Positions 1 through 14,400 of a stretch of 64,000 bases of DNA are shown here, in pieces. The notes below the pieces were generated by a model. The model searched no databases, was not told where the DNA came from, and saw nothing but the letters and a program-made list of their open reading frames with translations. The translations under genes were made by a program, and so were the position numbers. Location: positions 28,186,815 through 28,250,814 of the forward strand of contig OY365806.1 of NCBI GenBank assembly GCA_959347315.1. The letters run 5' to 3'. The DNA comes from Bimastos eiseni. Its lineage: Eukaryota; Annelida; Clitellata; Crassiclitellata; Lumbricidae. Each line of letters begins with the position of its first letter. The stretch's first letter is position 1.

Positions 1-1622
1 GTAGCAGCCCCACACTATAATTATTGCCACTGCGAGGGAAAAAATCCTAGGTCTTGAAAATATCAAATTTTGAACGTGTCTATAGCCACTAGTTGTTTCT
101 TAATTTGTCCTTGTGGTTGACCTATGAGGTATGAAATACATATTTCTGTGTTTTGGAGGTCACATTGACCGCCATCTTGGAGAGAAGTATTCCCACACCA
201 TTGCCACAGCAATAATTCCATTCCTTGACCTCTGAAATATTGCAATCGTCACTTTAGGCCTATACGTCACTGTGGCAAAAGACGCCAGTGTGACATTCGC
301 ATTTCGTTAAAATTTGGTTATGTCCTATATCTATATACGAAAGGTTAAAAATATGTAAACTTATAAACTGATTAACAAAATTCATGCAAATAGAGTCTAT
401 ACAATAATCGTCCTTTCACTGTTGATACATAGTATATTCTCGAATGCATTCATACGTGCGCGAATATAAGCCGTGTTGACGATTTCCCAACATCTATTTA
501 TCCGTCATCATATAATCATCATGTTCGTTACCTGCACATTATGTGAGGTGATACCCTGGACTTTGTAGTAACCTGAAGGCTGTAAGGATACCATCGCCTA
601 TGACAAGATACAAAATATATGACTGTTGGATTCAGCCAATCACGTTCTGTTACTCCATTATGTGCATATATATATATACAGTCAGCCCACAATGTGTCGT
701 TTGATAAATTCTCAACTGTAAACGAAATTAATCAGATTCGGTTAGTCAGCCTACTTACTTTAGCCCACAATGGTTTAAAGTAAATACGGTATACATCGGT
801 CTCTGAGTCCAAGACCAGCAATTTTGGGATTCGTGTAGACACACTGAGATTCTTAGTTGATCCAGCTCTATTTATCTCATAACCGTTGAGTGTGGCTATC
901 ATACAACGGAGTGGCCAATATAGTCCATTATACTAACTCTAATGCCACATGTTAAAAACATACGTTAGCTTTGGAGACTGCTTTCCTGCTATGGAATCAT
1001 ATTATTACCAGGTTAACATATAATATATACATTATACATGTGTATATATACCGATTAGTTCTCCATTATCAGGATTACATTCAGGAGGTGATTAGAAATG
1101 TCTCGACGATAGTGGTTTTGCATCTAAGTCGTTCGCTGTTATAGACACCCTAAACACTTTTTCAAGCAGACCCGTAGGCTCTACTGTAGTATCTAGGCAA
1201 AATGTCTGGTATAGGCCGCTCCAACTTTCAAGAATAACACACTATGGACATTCTATTTCGGAACCGTCTCTCTCTCCTCTCTCCACCTCTCTGTCTCTCT
1301 CTCTGTCTCTCTCTCTCTTTCTCTATCTGAGGTTTCATTGGATAATAAACCAGTTACATGTAAAGTTTTCCGTCTTCGGATGGAAGAAGGATTAATTAAT
1401 CAAGGGACAGATCCCGGTGAAACTCTTTGTCTTGGTTTGTATATCACCAAACCAAAGCGAAATCTTATAGGAGCGATTGATTAAATCAAGCAAGAAATGC
1501 ACTCATGATAACTGACGACGTTGTCGAATTTGGATCATGAATCGGAAACGTCCAAACTTATAGTTGGACTGGACTTGAGATGAGTATTGTTCAATAAGAA
1601 AGCGTGCTAATTTGAAACTCAC
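1..1622. other. Intron/3' side of CD109-like gene, no exon recognised
   Basis: AT-rich sequence downstream of the last recognised exon. It holds a CT-rich microsatellite at about 1261-1327. I looked for the next MG7 exon on the minus strand and did not find a convincing one. Confidence 0.5.
1261..1327. repeat. CT-rich microsatellite
   Basis: Runs of TCTC with TCTG interruptions, about 65 bp. Confidence 0.85.
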
Positions 1623-1736
1623 ATTGAGTCGAGTGGACATGTAGTTGAAGACCGTCACTTGAAGAGCAAATTCCTCTCCACGTATGACCGAATACGGAAG
1701 ATTCGGAGACAAGAAGAACTGTTTGAAGACTGTTAG
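1623..1736 (-). CDS. CD109-like exon 21: LPYSVIRGEEF (last exon visible)
   Basis: Acceptor TTTCTTCATTAG, donor GTGAGT; 38 codons, phase 0-0. Encodes LTVFKQFFLSPNLPYSVIRG, EEFALQVTVFNY and on to RLN. A weaker internal acceptor (CAAACAG) would drop the first six codons; the one chosen keeps the conserved LTVFKxFF. The rest of the gene is off the left edge or in exons not recognised in 1-1622. Confidence 0.95.
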
Positions 1737-4700
1737 CTAATGAAGAAAAACATTGGTCAATGTACATAAACTTATATTGTCGACATGCTTTCATTATCTC
1801 ACATATACTGGTAAAAATATTGATCGCGGTAACTTAAAGTTGCATAGATTACAAAGCATATACGTTGGTATTCGTTGCGAGGCTGTTGAGATGTTGTGAT
1901 TTTACTTTAAAGCCAGTCCATCGCAAATTTTATCTTTAGGTCCTTCTTTTCATCCCAGCTGCTGGCTCTTCTGGATCATTTTGATCTTCTTCTGAAATCT
2001 CTGGATAATGTTAAGTTAACCCCTTTGACTTAACACTGTTCTCGTTCATAAGGTGGTGTCCCACAGTTTGCTTTGCATTGCACCGCTTTAGAATTTTTAT
2101 TTAATTTACGACTACCAGACGGGTAGGTTATTTTTATCTGTTAACGTCGCAATTACTCGATGCATATATTTATTTGGAGAATTTACATAGCGCTCTTTCA
2201 AGACACCTGAATCTTTTGAAGATGCATACACTCATGATAAAAGCATGGTAAACTATGCTCACCTTGGCTGTGTTAGCTGCTATTCCAAACCCTACGACAT
2301 CGCTTACGGCGAAGGCGCTGATCACCCAAGAAGTTATTGTGTCCGGAACAGCCGTTTGGATTGTGACTTGACCATCTGGACTACAATGATAGTATACGGA
2401 CTGAAGAACAATGTCAATGGAACTATTAAAAATGCGTGGCTATGATTGTTTAGCTTGCCGAAAAGAGACGGAATGACAAGATATAAAAGTTGTATCCTAC
2501 GGTAGACATAAATGGCATAATATGCGACATGACGGGAACAGACGAAGCAAGACGTGACAGCAGAACACGCACGATGATTTATGGGGAAATAAGAGATCAA
2601 ATTAATGGATACGATTAGATGTAAAACATCTACAGGACAAAACATAATATTATGGCAGATTAGAACCAGACAGCATAGTAACCTAGGGAACAGGGAATCG
2701 TAGAACTAAGAGGATAGAACAGAACAATCCCCATGTTCGTCATTTTCCTCGTCTGTGAAGAACTTATTGATGGATGGTCGTTGTTGCCGCACATTAATCA
2801 CTATATTGAAAGGGCTCAAAACAGCGGAGCAGTCTCTAGGCCCTACTGATGTGCCCTCAAGGTCCAAACCCAGGTAGGACCCATCGTCTCTCGGTAGGTC
2901 ACCAACAGCGTAGGCTACACTCGATCCGACCTTCGTTCCGACAGTCAACGATCGTTGAGGGGGAGAGTGATGTTCGTCACCAGAGCTAAAGTCGTGTCTC
3001 TAATGCTAAGCTCAATGTCAAAGAGATACCGGAGGGACCAGGGAGGAGGACCAGACGAACCAGATGACCGGGAGACCAGATGGGTGACCCTACAGAAACA
3101 ACCGTCAAAGGAATACTGTGTAAGAAATCTCCTACCGCCAGTATTTAAAAACTACTTCATTTCTGTATCTCAAATGGGTACCTACAGCTTTAGGTCTTCT
3201 GACAATTATAGATCTGTTCATTCAAGAACCAATACGCGTGAGTTCTCAATTAAATGTGCTGGTCCTAAAATATGGAATAACTTACCTGGCGATCTGCGTC
3301 TTTCACGACATTTATGTATATTTAAGCGAAAATTAAGACTTCATCTTCTGCTCCAATCCAATTAATTTCGTACAAGGTTGATAAGAATCTTAGTTTTATT
3401 GTTGCCCATGCATTTGCTAATGAAAGTTCTGAATTGTATCTACCGCGTTTTGTTTTGTTTTGGTTTTTCCTATTTCATATTACCGTTCATTATTAAACCC
3501 GTTATTTACTTAAGAATTTTTGCTTTGAAATATCATCTGAGTTTGCTACTGTTTTGCATATTTACTTGATTTTGACCGTTGTGTTTATGTTTTACGTTTA
3601 TTCTATATGACTGTCAATTCACTAATTAACTAATTAAGCATTCGGTTACTTCGTTCTCCTGTATCACTATATGTATGTCATCATAACCAGCTGCTGTAAA
3701 CTTAAAATATGAAAGGGTTACCCTGCCAGCGGGACCTACGGTCTCTTAGGGGTATTATCTTTTCCCTATTATTCCCTATCATTCTACTTTTCAAAATTGA
3801 ACTCTGTAATAGATTAATAAATAGATTAATTAATTAATGAGAAGATTAATAAAAAACGATGGTCATCGTTATGTATGCATGCCGCTTTGGTCAGCTGTCA
3901 ACTTCAAAGCGATGCTTCCGTTCTCTAAAAGGGGAGAGGGGTCTAGAGCTTCCCTGCAGTAATGCAGCAAAGAGATCGTTGTAGGCCTACCCTGTAGTTG
4001 CGTCCGTCCAGATCCAGGTCTCTGGAAACTCAACTCTTGGCTGAGTGTCGTCTGGTTCATCTACCCCAGGGGTTCCTGGCAAGGAGGTCGTCGTAGGTGC
4101 AATGGGTGTTTCCATGCGTGTTGCCATCGTGAAACCCGGCGCACCCGTGGTTCGTCCAGTTCCTGGTATACCCGGTGAAGTCGGCGCTAAGCCAAAGAAG
4201 AATTATAGCAGCCATTTCAGCTGGCTTTGAGAGGCTTAAATGATAGCAACTTCGTCTTCATTACCTCGCCATATGAAAGTCTCTCTATGCCAACTCTAAT
4301 AAGTGGCAGAGCAGCAGCTGTGTAAACTTTGATATTAAGTCTTCAGACGGACGCCTAACAATTGTTTCAATAAATTCACTATTGTGAGTTTCATCTGTAT
4401 AAGCATGACAGCCATATATGGTAATGACTCTGAGTCGCTATGATACGGACAAACTGAGCAACATAAATGTTTCTAGTTACATTACATTACAATATAACAA
4501 CAACAGCAGCTGCCTGACGGTTGCTTACATTGATTTGGAGGATACGTGAAAACGTATGCATAAAAGTATCCGTCCGTCATAAACAGAAATCCGGCATTCT
4601 GAGAACAATCGAAACAAACCAAATAATTACTATTAATTATAATAACAGTAGATACGGCCTGTGTAATGCTATTACAACGGTTAATAATAGCGACGATTCA

Positions 4701-6820
4701 ATTAATTTGTGTAGCGTAGATATATATGGATGTCTAAATGCCATGGTTCGACTTGGTGGCTGTACTGACGTAGGGATGTAGCTATTTAATAAATAATATG
4801 GCTGGATGTGTGGAATGAGATTATGGAATCAGTGGAATTGAATGAAGGAATGGGATTGGTGTCTTGGTTGAATATTATGTCGATTAGACTACTGCTCCTA
4901 TGATATCCTATCTCTACTGTGCAATCTCTGTTGTGGGTTCTGCGGGTCACTGCTCGTATGATTGTCGGTGTCACTAGATCTGAACACATCATTGTGAGTT
5001 TGTGTACATGCTGGATGCGTTCCACTGGCTTCCAGTCGAGAAACGTTTTCATCATGATTATAGGATCTCCTCCGTTAGGCTATCTGGCAATGTGTCTTGG
5101 GCAGCCTGCCTGTTTATCTCCGGTTCTCGGTACATTCACTTCGGCCTGCTCTGGTCGCCAATCTCTTCGCTTGGCCTCTAGAGGTGACGTTGTGTTCGAC
5201 ATATTCGCACTGCCACCAGACAGAACTGGGCTTTCTCAATTGTGGGACATGCCTTGCTATTCCTATGAATTTGTCAAGAATTTCCTCTTTGGTTGGTCCT
5301 GGGTCAGGAGTGCCTCTGAATAGTTATCATGAAACGGCTCTACATAAATTACAAAGATAGATAGATAAAACTTCTTCATGCATGATTGTATGTATGAATA
5401 TATGAAGCTACAATGTATACGCCTATGTATGATTGGTCTTAAGTATGGAGGTTTATATCGATGCTTATAATGATGGATGAACAGAATCAGTGAATGTGAT
5501 TGAATAGCTGGATTTATTATTTCATGAGTTTCGCTACAATGGGTGAACCTGAGGTGGATTCAGTTAGATTTGAGTAGACTAACTGACATCGACGATGCTT
5601 TTAGCATCGGAGCCATCGATGTAGTAGGGCCACCAGAGGCTGCGTTTTCGTCGACGCTTTCGATCTCTCGAGTTGTTGTCGTTAGCGACGCTGTCGTATT
5701 TATTCAAGTCTTCTGCGACCTTTCAAGTACAACGAAATATGTACTATATTTATTTAAAGACCATTTCAGTAATTTGACTGGCTATTTACATATAGACATT
5801 ATCGTTATATTTACGTATGTATAAACCCCTTAGCGCTGCGCTTGTATTCATTTAGTAGGCCTTCATTTCGGTGTTGCGATTTCAAATTACCCCAATTCAC
5901 CAATTTCAAACTTGAAATTGATTTCAAGTTACCCCGGTAACTAACTACTCCACTGCCTTGCAGTTGAGCAGTGCTAGTCCCAAGCCTGGAACCACATCTT
6001 GCAACAGAAAAGATACATGTAAGGCTCAAACTCATTGCCGTGGCAGGTCGGTCGGGAGATGAGAGCGTCATGAACCCCCATCTGTGAAAGGTCGTGATGA
6101 CAGCCCAAAGGAAGTCAAGACTCAGAAGTCTCAAATCTTAACGACCAAAGTCAAGGCAAAAATTGGATACTGGAATGTAAGAACGTTAAAACTAGACTTC
6201 TATCTTTATGTGTTACGTGTTTTATTAAACAGACTGGTTATCATTAGTTGAAAGCATAACGATTTAAAATTTTGACTCATTCAGAGAGGGAGTAATGTGA
6301 ACACGGAGGGGGTAACTTGAAATCTTTACACCGGTGGTAAGCTGGTCTCACTGACATGGCTTATGTGGGCGCTGAGAAATTTTCGAAGATTTACAATAGA
6401 TGAGGCGAAGCATAATGCAGTCATCAATAGGTTCATAATTTGATACATACAGCTAACGAGAAGAAAAAGAAAACTTTCTTTGGTACGAACATGATATTGC
6501 TTTTACTATAGTCGTGAGTTTCTATACCGATTCGATCGTACCATATCCTGAGTGACGTCGTTGCTTCCCTTGATGAGAAGGACGCTCTGATCAACAGCCA
6601 GAAGACAGACGTACGACCCTTGGTAAGCAGTGACATTCAGACTCACGTTCTGCGATGGAGTTGTTGACTCTCGATCAAACGACAACGACACCTGACGACA
6701 TTTACGGTGATCAATTCTAAAGGCTAATAGTCTCTACTACTCTCTCTCTGTCTCTCTGTCCCTCTCTCTGTCTCTGTCTCTGTCTCTCTGTCTCTGTCTC
6801 TCTGTCTCTCTGTTTCTGTC

Positions 6821-6861
<41 letters not shown>

Positions 6862-9800
6862 TTCTCTCTCTGATATTCGCTTATTTAGAAAGTGACCAAT
6901 CTGACTTAAACGCAGAAATGCTAGCATGACGGACAGTGAACAATTTATTATAAATATAGCTATAAATAATAGCATAATAATAAATATGTTTATATAATGA
7001 TCTGGGGGAAAATGAGAGCTGTTTTTGGGTGAGAGAGCATGGCTACGTGTTCTAGGTCTTCACTGGTGATTGGGGTGGGACTAGAGCGAAGTGGAGGCAG
7101 GAGTTGATGAAGAACATGCTTGTGGTTATGTAAAATAATGTAGAAACGGAGTTTGTCATCTGCTATGTTTGCAAGTTCAGAAACTGTTGGGAAGGATTGA
7201 TCGTACGTAACCTAGACGTTTGGCTCTTCTTAGGATTTCACGGCGACCTTTGTCAGAGGCTATTGTTAGACCCCGCCAGGATGGGACGACATATAACAAT
7301 TCAGCAATGGCTATGTAATGACTAGAAGAATACAACTGTAATGATCTGCAGATTAGCTAACGTAAAGACTAAAGATAAAAGAGATGGGCCGCCGAGGAAT
7401 AGAGTAGCAAAATCTGTCAAGTTTAGACTGGCTTAACCATTTTCACCACCAAATCGCCACTACCACTGCAGCATCATCATTACGATATGCTCTCATTATG
7501 CTGCAATTGTTGATACTAACCGTGTTGGCAAAGACATCGCCGACGGACAGCTGTGTACTGTCTGTGATAATCTCTCCAGTGTCTGTTGTGTACCAAACGA
7601 GAAAACGAGCGCTTGGAGACATCTTCACCGCCAGTTCTTTGGTGATCCATATGGAGAACGAATGTTCCGTTAACGCATCGCCAACGACGCGGTCGCTCGT
7701 CAGAATGTTGCCTTTGCTCATAACCTACAGAACGGTTAAAGGCAGACGGTTTCTTGTTTTTATGCCAACAACCAGTGATCTGGGAGTTTCTCGTGGCTCT
7801 CGGCTGACTTTCTCTCAACAAATGAACCTAGATGGACGGAGTTGCTATTACCTGCCTCGTCCGCTTCGAGTGATTTCCTACTATCTCACATATAGCGGGT
7901 TCGTGGTTCTCGTTCACGTCTTTGTTACTGAACTAATCGAACACTGTTGCCCTGTATCGTATTTGTGAGGATCAATTCCTTATTTCTGCAAGAATCTCAT
8001 CGTTTTCTTATTTAAGAGAACGTACAATTACTTATCCCATTATTAAACGCATGATAGCTAACTAACGACGATTAAAGACAATTTGTATGCCTACATTGTC
8101 TAATGAAAACATGGTAATGCTTTTCTTTATGTTAAGGAATTCATTAAACTGAATATGTTGCAGCCCTTATGAGTTTTCGACCTTCCCTTGCTCTTGTATA
8201 TAAACTATAATAGGTCAGCAGTACTACAAGTAGCTAGACTCACCTCATAATGGAACGTTGTGATGGGAATTGTTGTCGTGACATTGAATGTTACTTCCTG
8301 CGGCGCCTAAATGAAGCCAAAGCAAAGTCAAATACAACTTCTGCAGTAAATTATGGTCTCAGGATTTCTTCAACGTCCCAAAGTTAAGTTAGAGGAACCA
8401 TCTTTCTCAAAGGGACTCAATGGATATATTAGTAGACAAATATTCAATCTCTGTCTCTAAATATATGTCCAAAAACAGTTGTGGTATGAATTGTTAGCGA
8501 CTTCATTTTCTTAGCCTCGGCATATTAAGACGGGAGACCAGCTCTCACGTCTCATCCTTGCAACAGATAGTGTATGGTCAGTGCAGTTGTTATATATGAG
8601 TTCGCTAGGGGCGCATGTTGAGTAGAATTCTCGAACCGAATTTCTATACTCTGTAGGTGATTTGAACCCCGTACCTCTAGACTAAGGATGCAACGCGCTA
8701 ACACTTACACTTTCGAGCACCCCTCATCATCAATAGGCACACTGCTATTAAAAGTCCCTTAGAATGAATCATTTACTTTTATTTACGCTTCTTTTTATTA
8801 AAAATCTGATTTCTTAAATCATACCCTATAATTTATTAGGTCTTACCTAACCGAGCAGTGCCTTTGAAAGTTAGGCCCTAAACAATAAACAGCTTTTTGA
8901 TACTTTTGCTTGGCAAATCGAAGTAAGTTTAGACGCCTACCTTGATTACTCCGTCCTGACTGTTAAAGGAGACTTGCATCGCCTGATTGTCACTCGATTT
9001 GAAAGCATCGATGGATTTGTAGGCACTAATTGTGGCTTGTGTAAGGTTGTCGTAGAATGAAGGCTGCAATTAAACATTTATACCGAAGGAAATTCACAAA
9101 TAAACTCTTTCCAATTGAATTGCATTTGCCTATAATTATAGGTAACTGACACGCTGACGATTTTATTGGTAGGCTCTGGGACTGGGACTAATATGTTAGC
9201 AAACGATTAAAAATTACGAAGAAGAAGAATCATGACTACAATTGAAGTAGAAAAAGAAGAAGAAGAAAAAGAGTAATGAAAAAGAAGAGGAAGAGGAGGA
9301 AGAAGAACAGGATCAGAGCAGGAGAAGGAAGAAGAAGAGGAGGAGAAGGAGAAGAGCAGGAGAAGGAAGAAGAAGACGAGGAGGAGGTGGAGGTAGAAAA
9401 AGAAGAGGAAGAGTGGAAGAGGAAGAAGAACAAAAATAAGAAGAAGCAGAAGAGAAGGACAATCTCTTTAGCTGGTCCATATGCATCAGCCACGAGTATG
9501 AAGTGCCAACGACTTCATTTTCTTAGCCTCGGCTAATGAGGACGATAGGCCAGTCCTCTCCACCGACAGGGTACTTATAAAAGTTGAGTTGGCTAGGGGC
9601 GCCGACGAAACAGAAATCTGGAATCAAACATCTGCTCTGGCGTGTCTTTGACCACCACCTCTGGATTGACTAACTGCTGTACACTATCGAACACCCAAAT
9701 AAAAAGCCAGTGATTCAATTAATGCAGCCATCGCCCGATTAACAGTGGTCACAGTTGAACACACACATCCCACGCACGCACACACACACACAAACATACA

Positions 9801-11423
9801 CACATCTCCTTGCTTTAACTGATTGAGTATATTCCTGATTCAATAATTCGCCAAGTAATCATTTAATTGATTCATTCATTCTTTATTTACTGTTGAGCTC
9901 ACCTGAAGGTCAGCAGTCGTCACGTTACTCTCAATCGTCAGTGAGAACTTGATATAACCAGATTCAGTCACCTTCTCCGTCAGATACGTTACGGTTGGAG
10001 GGATGTAGTCATAGTAAGGATAGAAGTTATTTTGCGAGTATCTCATCGTTGCCTGAATCATGATGCTGCTGTAGTTGCCATCGGAGGACAAAATGTCCGC
10101 CAAATCAGGCATAGACCCATCCACCTTTGACAGGTGAAGCTGTAAAAAAATGCTACGGTTTGACAACAATTGTTTTAAGATGGTGCCAGGTTTAAGACGG
10201 GACAAAGGAAAAGCGATTATTAGTCGTATCATTCTCTTTAGCACCGTTAAACAAAACAACACATAAGGTAAAACGAGGCTGCAATAACTTCCATCAGTGC
10301 AGTTTAAGTAGCATTTATATCTAATCTGTTCCGATTCATTTTAATCAATCTGCCCCCGAAACATCATGTAATTATTTCAATAGCGCCATGTTGATAGTAG
10401 ACAAAGCAAATGTCGGTGGTAGTTAAAATTTAAATGGCATTCACAAATCAGTTTGCGAAGCTAGGTCGAAGAGGCGTATTCCTTGGGACACCAGAAGTAG
10501 GGGTAAGATTGGCGGGCAATTTAAAAAAGGTTTCTTAACTTTGACATGATTGACATTGAACCACTAACAAAGGCACAGAACGTGGCTGTAAATTCTTAAG
10601 TTTCGAACCAAACTTCGTTCCATGGCCTAATTGAGACGTTAAAACAACCGGGAGCTGATGTATTTTGGGGAAGTGCTATTTTGTTTTTCCCGTAAAAGAC
10701 AGTGGCCAAAATGGTCAAGTGGCTATAGAGAAAACACGTGATACCCGGAGACTGCTTGGGACTAGCCACAAAGACATCCCTTGTATCTCATATCCCAATG
10801 CAATTGGCCCAACTCATAAAATCAAACTCTCAACCACAAAACTCTTCCCAATTCAAATAACCCAGCTTTAAAACTCGACTCACAAAGCCCGTGTAGAGAA
10901 GACCCGGCTTGAAGTTCGTCGGAGAATAGGTGAGAAATTCCAATTGATATTTTCGTGTCTTGCAGGTTACTGTGGCATTCCTAGATAAAACGATTCCCGT
11001 GACGGTTTCGTTAACACTGGCATCGACGATTATTATTCGATCGGCTAACCCAGTCCACTTATCTTCATAGTAGTTGAAAGGTGGAAGAGTCAGCAGGTCA
11101 TCGATTGTTAAGACTATATCCGCCTTTCCATTGATCAACTACAACAGCAAAACGCAGTCATTTCAAACTGATAAACACTTTTAGAGTTAATATTCTTTCC
11201 GTTCCTTCTGTTTCCTCCTCCTCCTCTTCCTCCTCCTCCTCTGTTTCACTGATAGGCCTGCTTCTTCAGTTTGCAACATTCATTTGACACCATCCTGTCC
11301 AATCAATAACCAGACTCAGTGTTGGATCTGTGGCATTCGCTTTCCTTTTCCCAGACATAGTTCCTCAGTCGCTCTCCTAATTTTAGTGACCAAAGTTAAT
11401 TTTTCTTCCATGAACATTGACAG

Positions 11424-11455
<32 letters not shown>

Positions 11456-14400
11456 GCCTATCCTTATCACGCTTTGCCTCGCGTTGGTCCTTTTTTTTTA
11501 TTGAGACTTCTAGTCTTCCAAACAGAACTTCTTGAAATTGATTGTCTTATAAGTTGCTTAAGCTGCAAGTTATTGTAGTGGTCGGTGAACATTTTTAAAG
11601 CGCCGCTCAGAATCAGAGGCGATCCCGGCAAAAGTGGGCAATTTGGCGGTAAATAAGAAGATCCTCAAGCGCCATCGCAAACAAGCAGCCTCACCCGAAG
11701 GAGGAGAGGGAGACTTTTCCAACTGGAGAGATCTACATACATGTAAGCAAAGCTCCTTGCTTGGGATTTATACCTAGTTGTGTTGATGATCGTGGAAAAC
11801 CGTTCGTGTCCCTTGATGCCATTCAGATTTCAATTCTATTTTGATCGGTACCCGACTCAGTGCTCGGAGGAGCCTGACAATTGGGGAAGATGAGCTGCAA
11901 TGGTCTCCAGTCGCCTTTGAAACACTCTCTTCGCTAAAATCTAAACAGGTGCTCTGCATTTAGGTGGTCTCAATTCAACAATCATTCGACCGCGAAATTA
12001 AGTCAATTAAGAGTTTCTGTAGACATGTGAACACGAGTGTTTTTATCATTACCATTTGCGCTGACGTTGCTGAATTATTGCATCCATTTCTGCGATGAAA
12101 TAGTTACCTGGACATCGCGTAGAATCTTTGTGTAGTTCGTGTCATCCCAGTCAGAATATGGCTTTAGTTGAATCGTGACATTCGCCCTGCCTTTGACCGG
12201 TTGGCCATAAGTGTACCTGCATCGAATATCATCGAGTCATCGTCGTTTTGTTATCAACACCGGCAAACCGGCATCAGTATAACAAGGAACAATCACCGTA
12301 TACCGTATAAGGAGCATTGGTCTAGTCTGCTATATGAGTCTAGGCTATTCTGCTCAGGAGACTATGTGTTTTATGCTTAGGTGTATGTACCCATTCTGTT
12401 TAAGAGTAGGGCCCATAGGCCTTTACTGCCTAGTCCAGGCCTGTTCTAGGTCGATTCGGCTTAGAAGTATTTTTCTTGGAAGTCTGGGTTTATTTTGCTT
12501 CAGCCCTAAATTCAATAAAACAGGATTTTGAAAGACTTCTTTGGTCATCAGGCATCATTGCAGAGTCTTTACTCTTGTGACTACGGTTTCTTTAATCTTC
12601 TTACTAATTATTTGGACCTATAAGCACTGTAAGGCAGTTTGAGGGGAAAAGTAAACAATTCTAGCAAGATAGCATCAAGAACTAAAGTCATTGATTAAAG
12701 ATAATGAGAATCGACGTTGTGCAATGTACATGCAAACAACGCCCATGTGTTTACATATCTAAACATAAGAAACGCCAGGAAGTCTAATGTTTAACTTAAA
12801 ATATAACATAAAAAATATAATTCAGTACGCACATACGAAACACAAACACAATACTCTGAACCAAGAGGGATGGGAAGACAAAAGGGAGTTTTTATAGGCG
12901 ACGAAGCAGAGACCGGACAATGACGACGACGTCTAATCTGTGATGCGAAGATGACGTGGAAGACTTATTAAGATAAACCCCTTATCCCAAGGTAATAAAC
13001 AGACGACTACGATGGTATAATATACCTATATCTCTTCCAGATTAAGATTAATCTTAAAGGTCTATGTTTTGCGATATTACACGACGACAAGCTTTAGAGA
13101 AGTCTATATTTTGAATAAGGACTTGTTCGACATGTCTACGTCGCATGGTATCTGTGAAAATAATGTAGTCATCGTTGATCAAGTGATCCCATAGAGATTT
13201 ATGTTGGAATTTCTTTAAGAGAAATCTCTTACTTCGAAATAATCGAGATTCTTAAGTCTTGCTGCTGATCCCTGCGATTGAAGTTCAGCAGGTAGAAAGG
13301 TGGAAGAGTAACACTCACATCAAACTTCGGCAAAACTATAAAAAAAACCGGTGTGAATATCTGCAGCCAAAATTAAATGTTTGCAAACACTCAAATTTAG
13401 AGCATCTTGAATGCATCCTTCAAAGCCGCTTCTGGTCATTCAATGTTGCGAGATGTGTCATTACAGTCAGTTCAATTATGAAAATGTCCTACTCTTTAGA
13501 AAAACATATTATTTGCACCTCAGTTAACAGTTCTCGCTTGGCTTTCAAGTGTGCTTTAGAAGCTAGATGGCTTACAATCTAACAAGTTCAAGGTCATCGG
13601 TTATTCCGCCACAAAAGGTTATAGCCTAAGGATCAGTGATCGACAAACTCCCCAAACCTCCCACAAACATGCTAAAAATTGGGGGCCACATTGTCATCGT
13701 CTTGCATGATTTTATCAGCGAAAAACGGTCTGTCTGAGTCAATGCGCTGTAATGTTAGCGGCCCATCTGTATCAATATGCTATATTGTAACAAAAATACA
13801 ACCAATACTGACGGTTCAACAGCTTCAATGACGGGCACAGTGTCAGTATAACTGGACAAAACGCTTAGACGTTTTAAGAGTGATTCAACAAAATATCAAC
13901 TGCCTACCGTACTCAGCCACTTCGAACGTCCTTGTTACAGAGTTTGTCTGTAAAGAGAATTAAAATTCAAATACATACTTTTGTGTCTCGAGCCTTTACT
14001 AGCAATTCTTTGTATTTGTACTTTGTATAACGCTGGCAATTAAGTCAACTCGAGTCCGGTTAGTACTTGACGGGTGATCGTTCGAGAATTAGCTCGACAT
14101 CTCCCGACAACTTATTACTTCGTTCAATAGTTATTCATTGGGATAACCAACATATCTTGGATGGGAGTGCTACTGTAACAGAGTTCCTGTTGCAGCCGTG
14201 ATTGCGTTTTAACTCCTCCACTGCTCGCACTCTGACAGTGCCAGTCCCCAGCCTGGATAAAGGAGGAGGGTTACGCTAATGATCTTTGTAATCATACGTA
14301 CAGTGTCATTAAAATGAACCCTTACTGGTCTTTTCATGATTGTGTTTGACCGAATTATTATTCGTGCATCAGAACTGACGAAGGCTAAGGTTATTGTAAA

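Noticed and set aside
2955..3365. 136-residue plus-strand frame as a host gene
   Set aside because: Only its second half is recognisable, as a LINE ORF2 tail; starts at no supported exon.
3378..3569. Hydrophobic frame resembling a small membrane protein
   Set aside because: AT-rich LINE 3' flank; no homology signal or start context.
9236..9536. Overlapping open frames on both strands
   Set aside because: Pure GAA/TTC low complexity, part of a repeat; no real protein.
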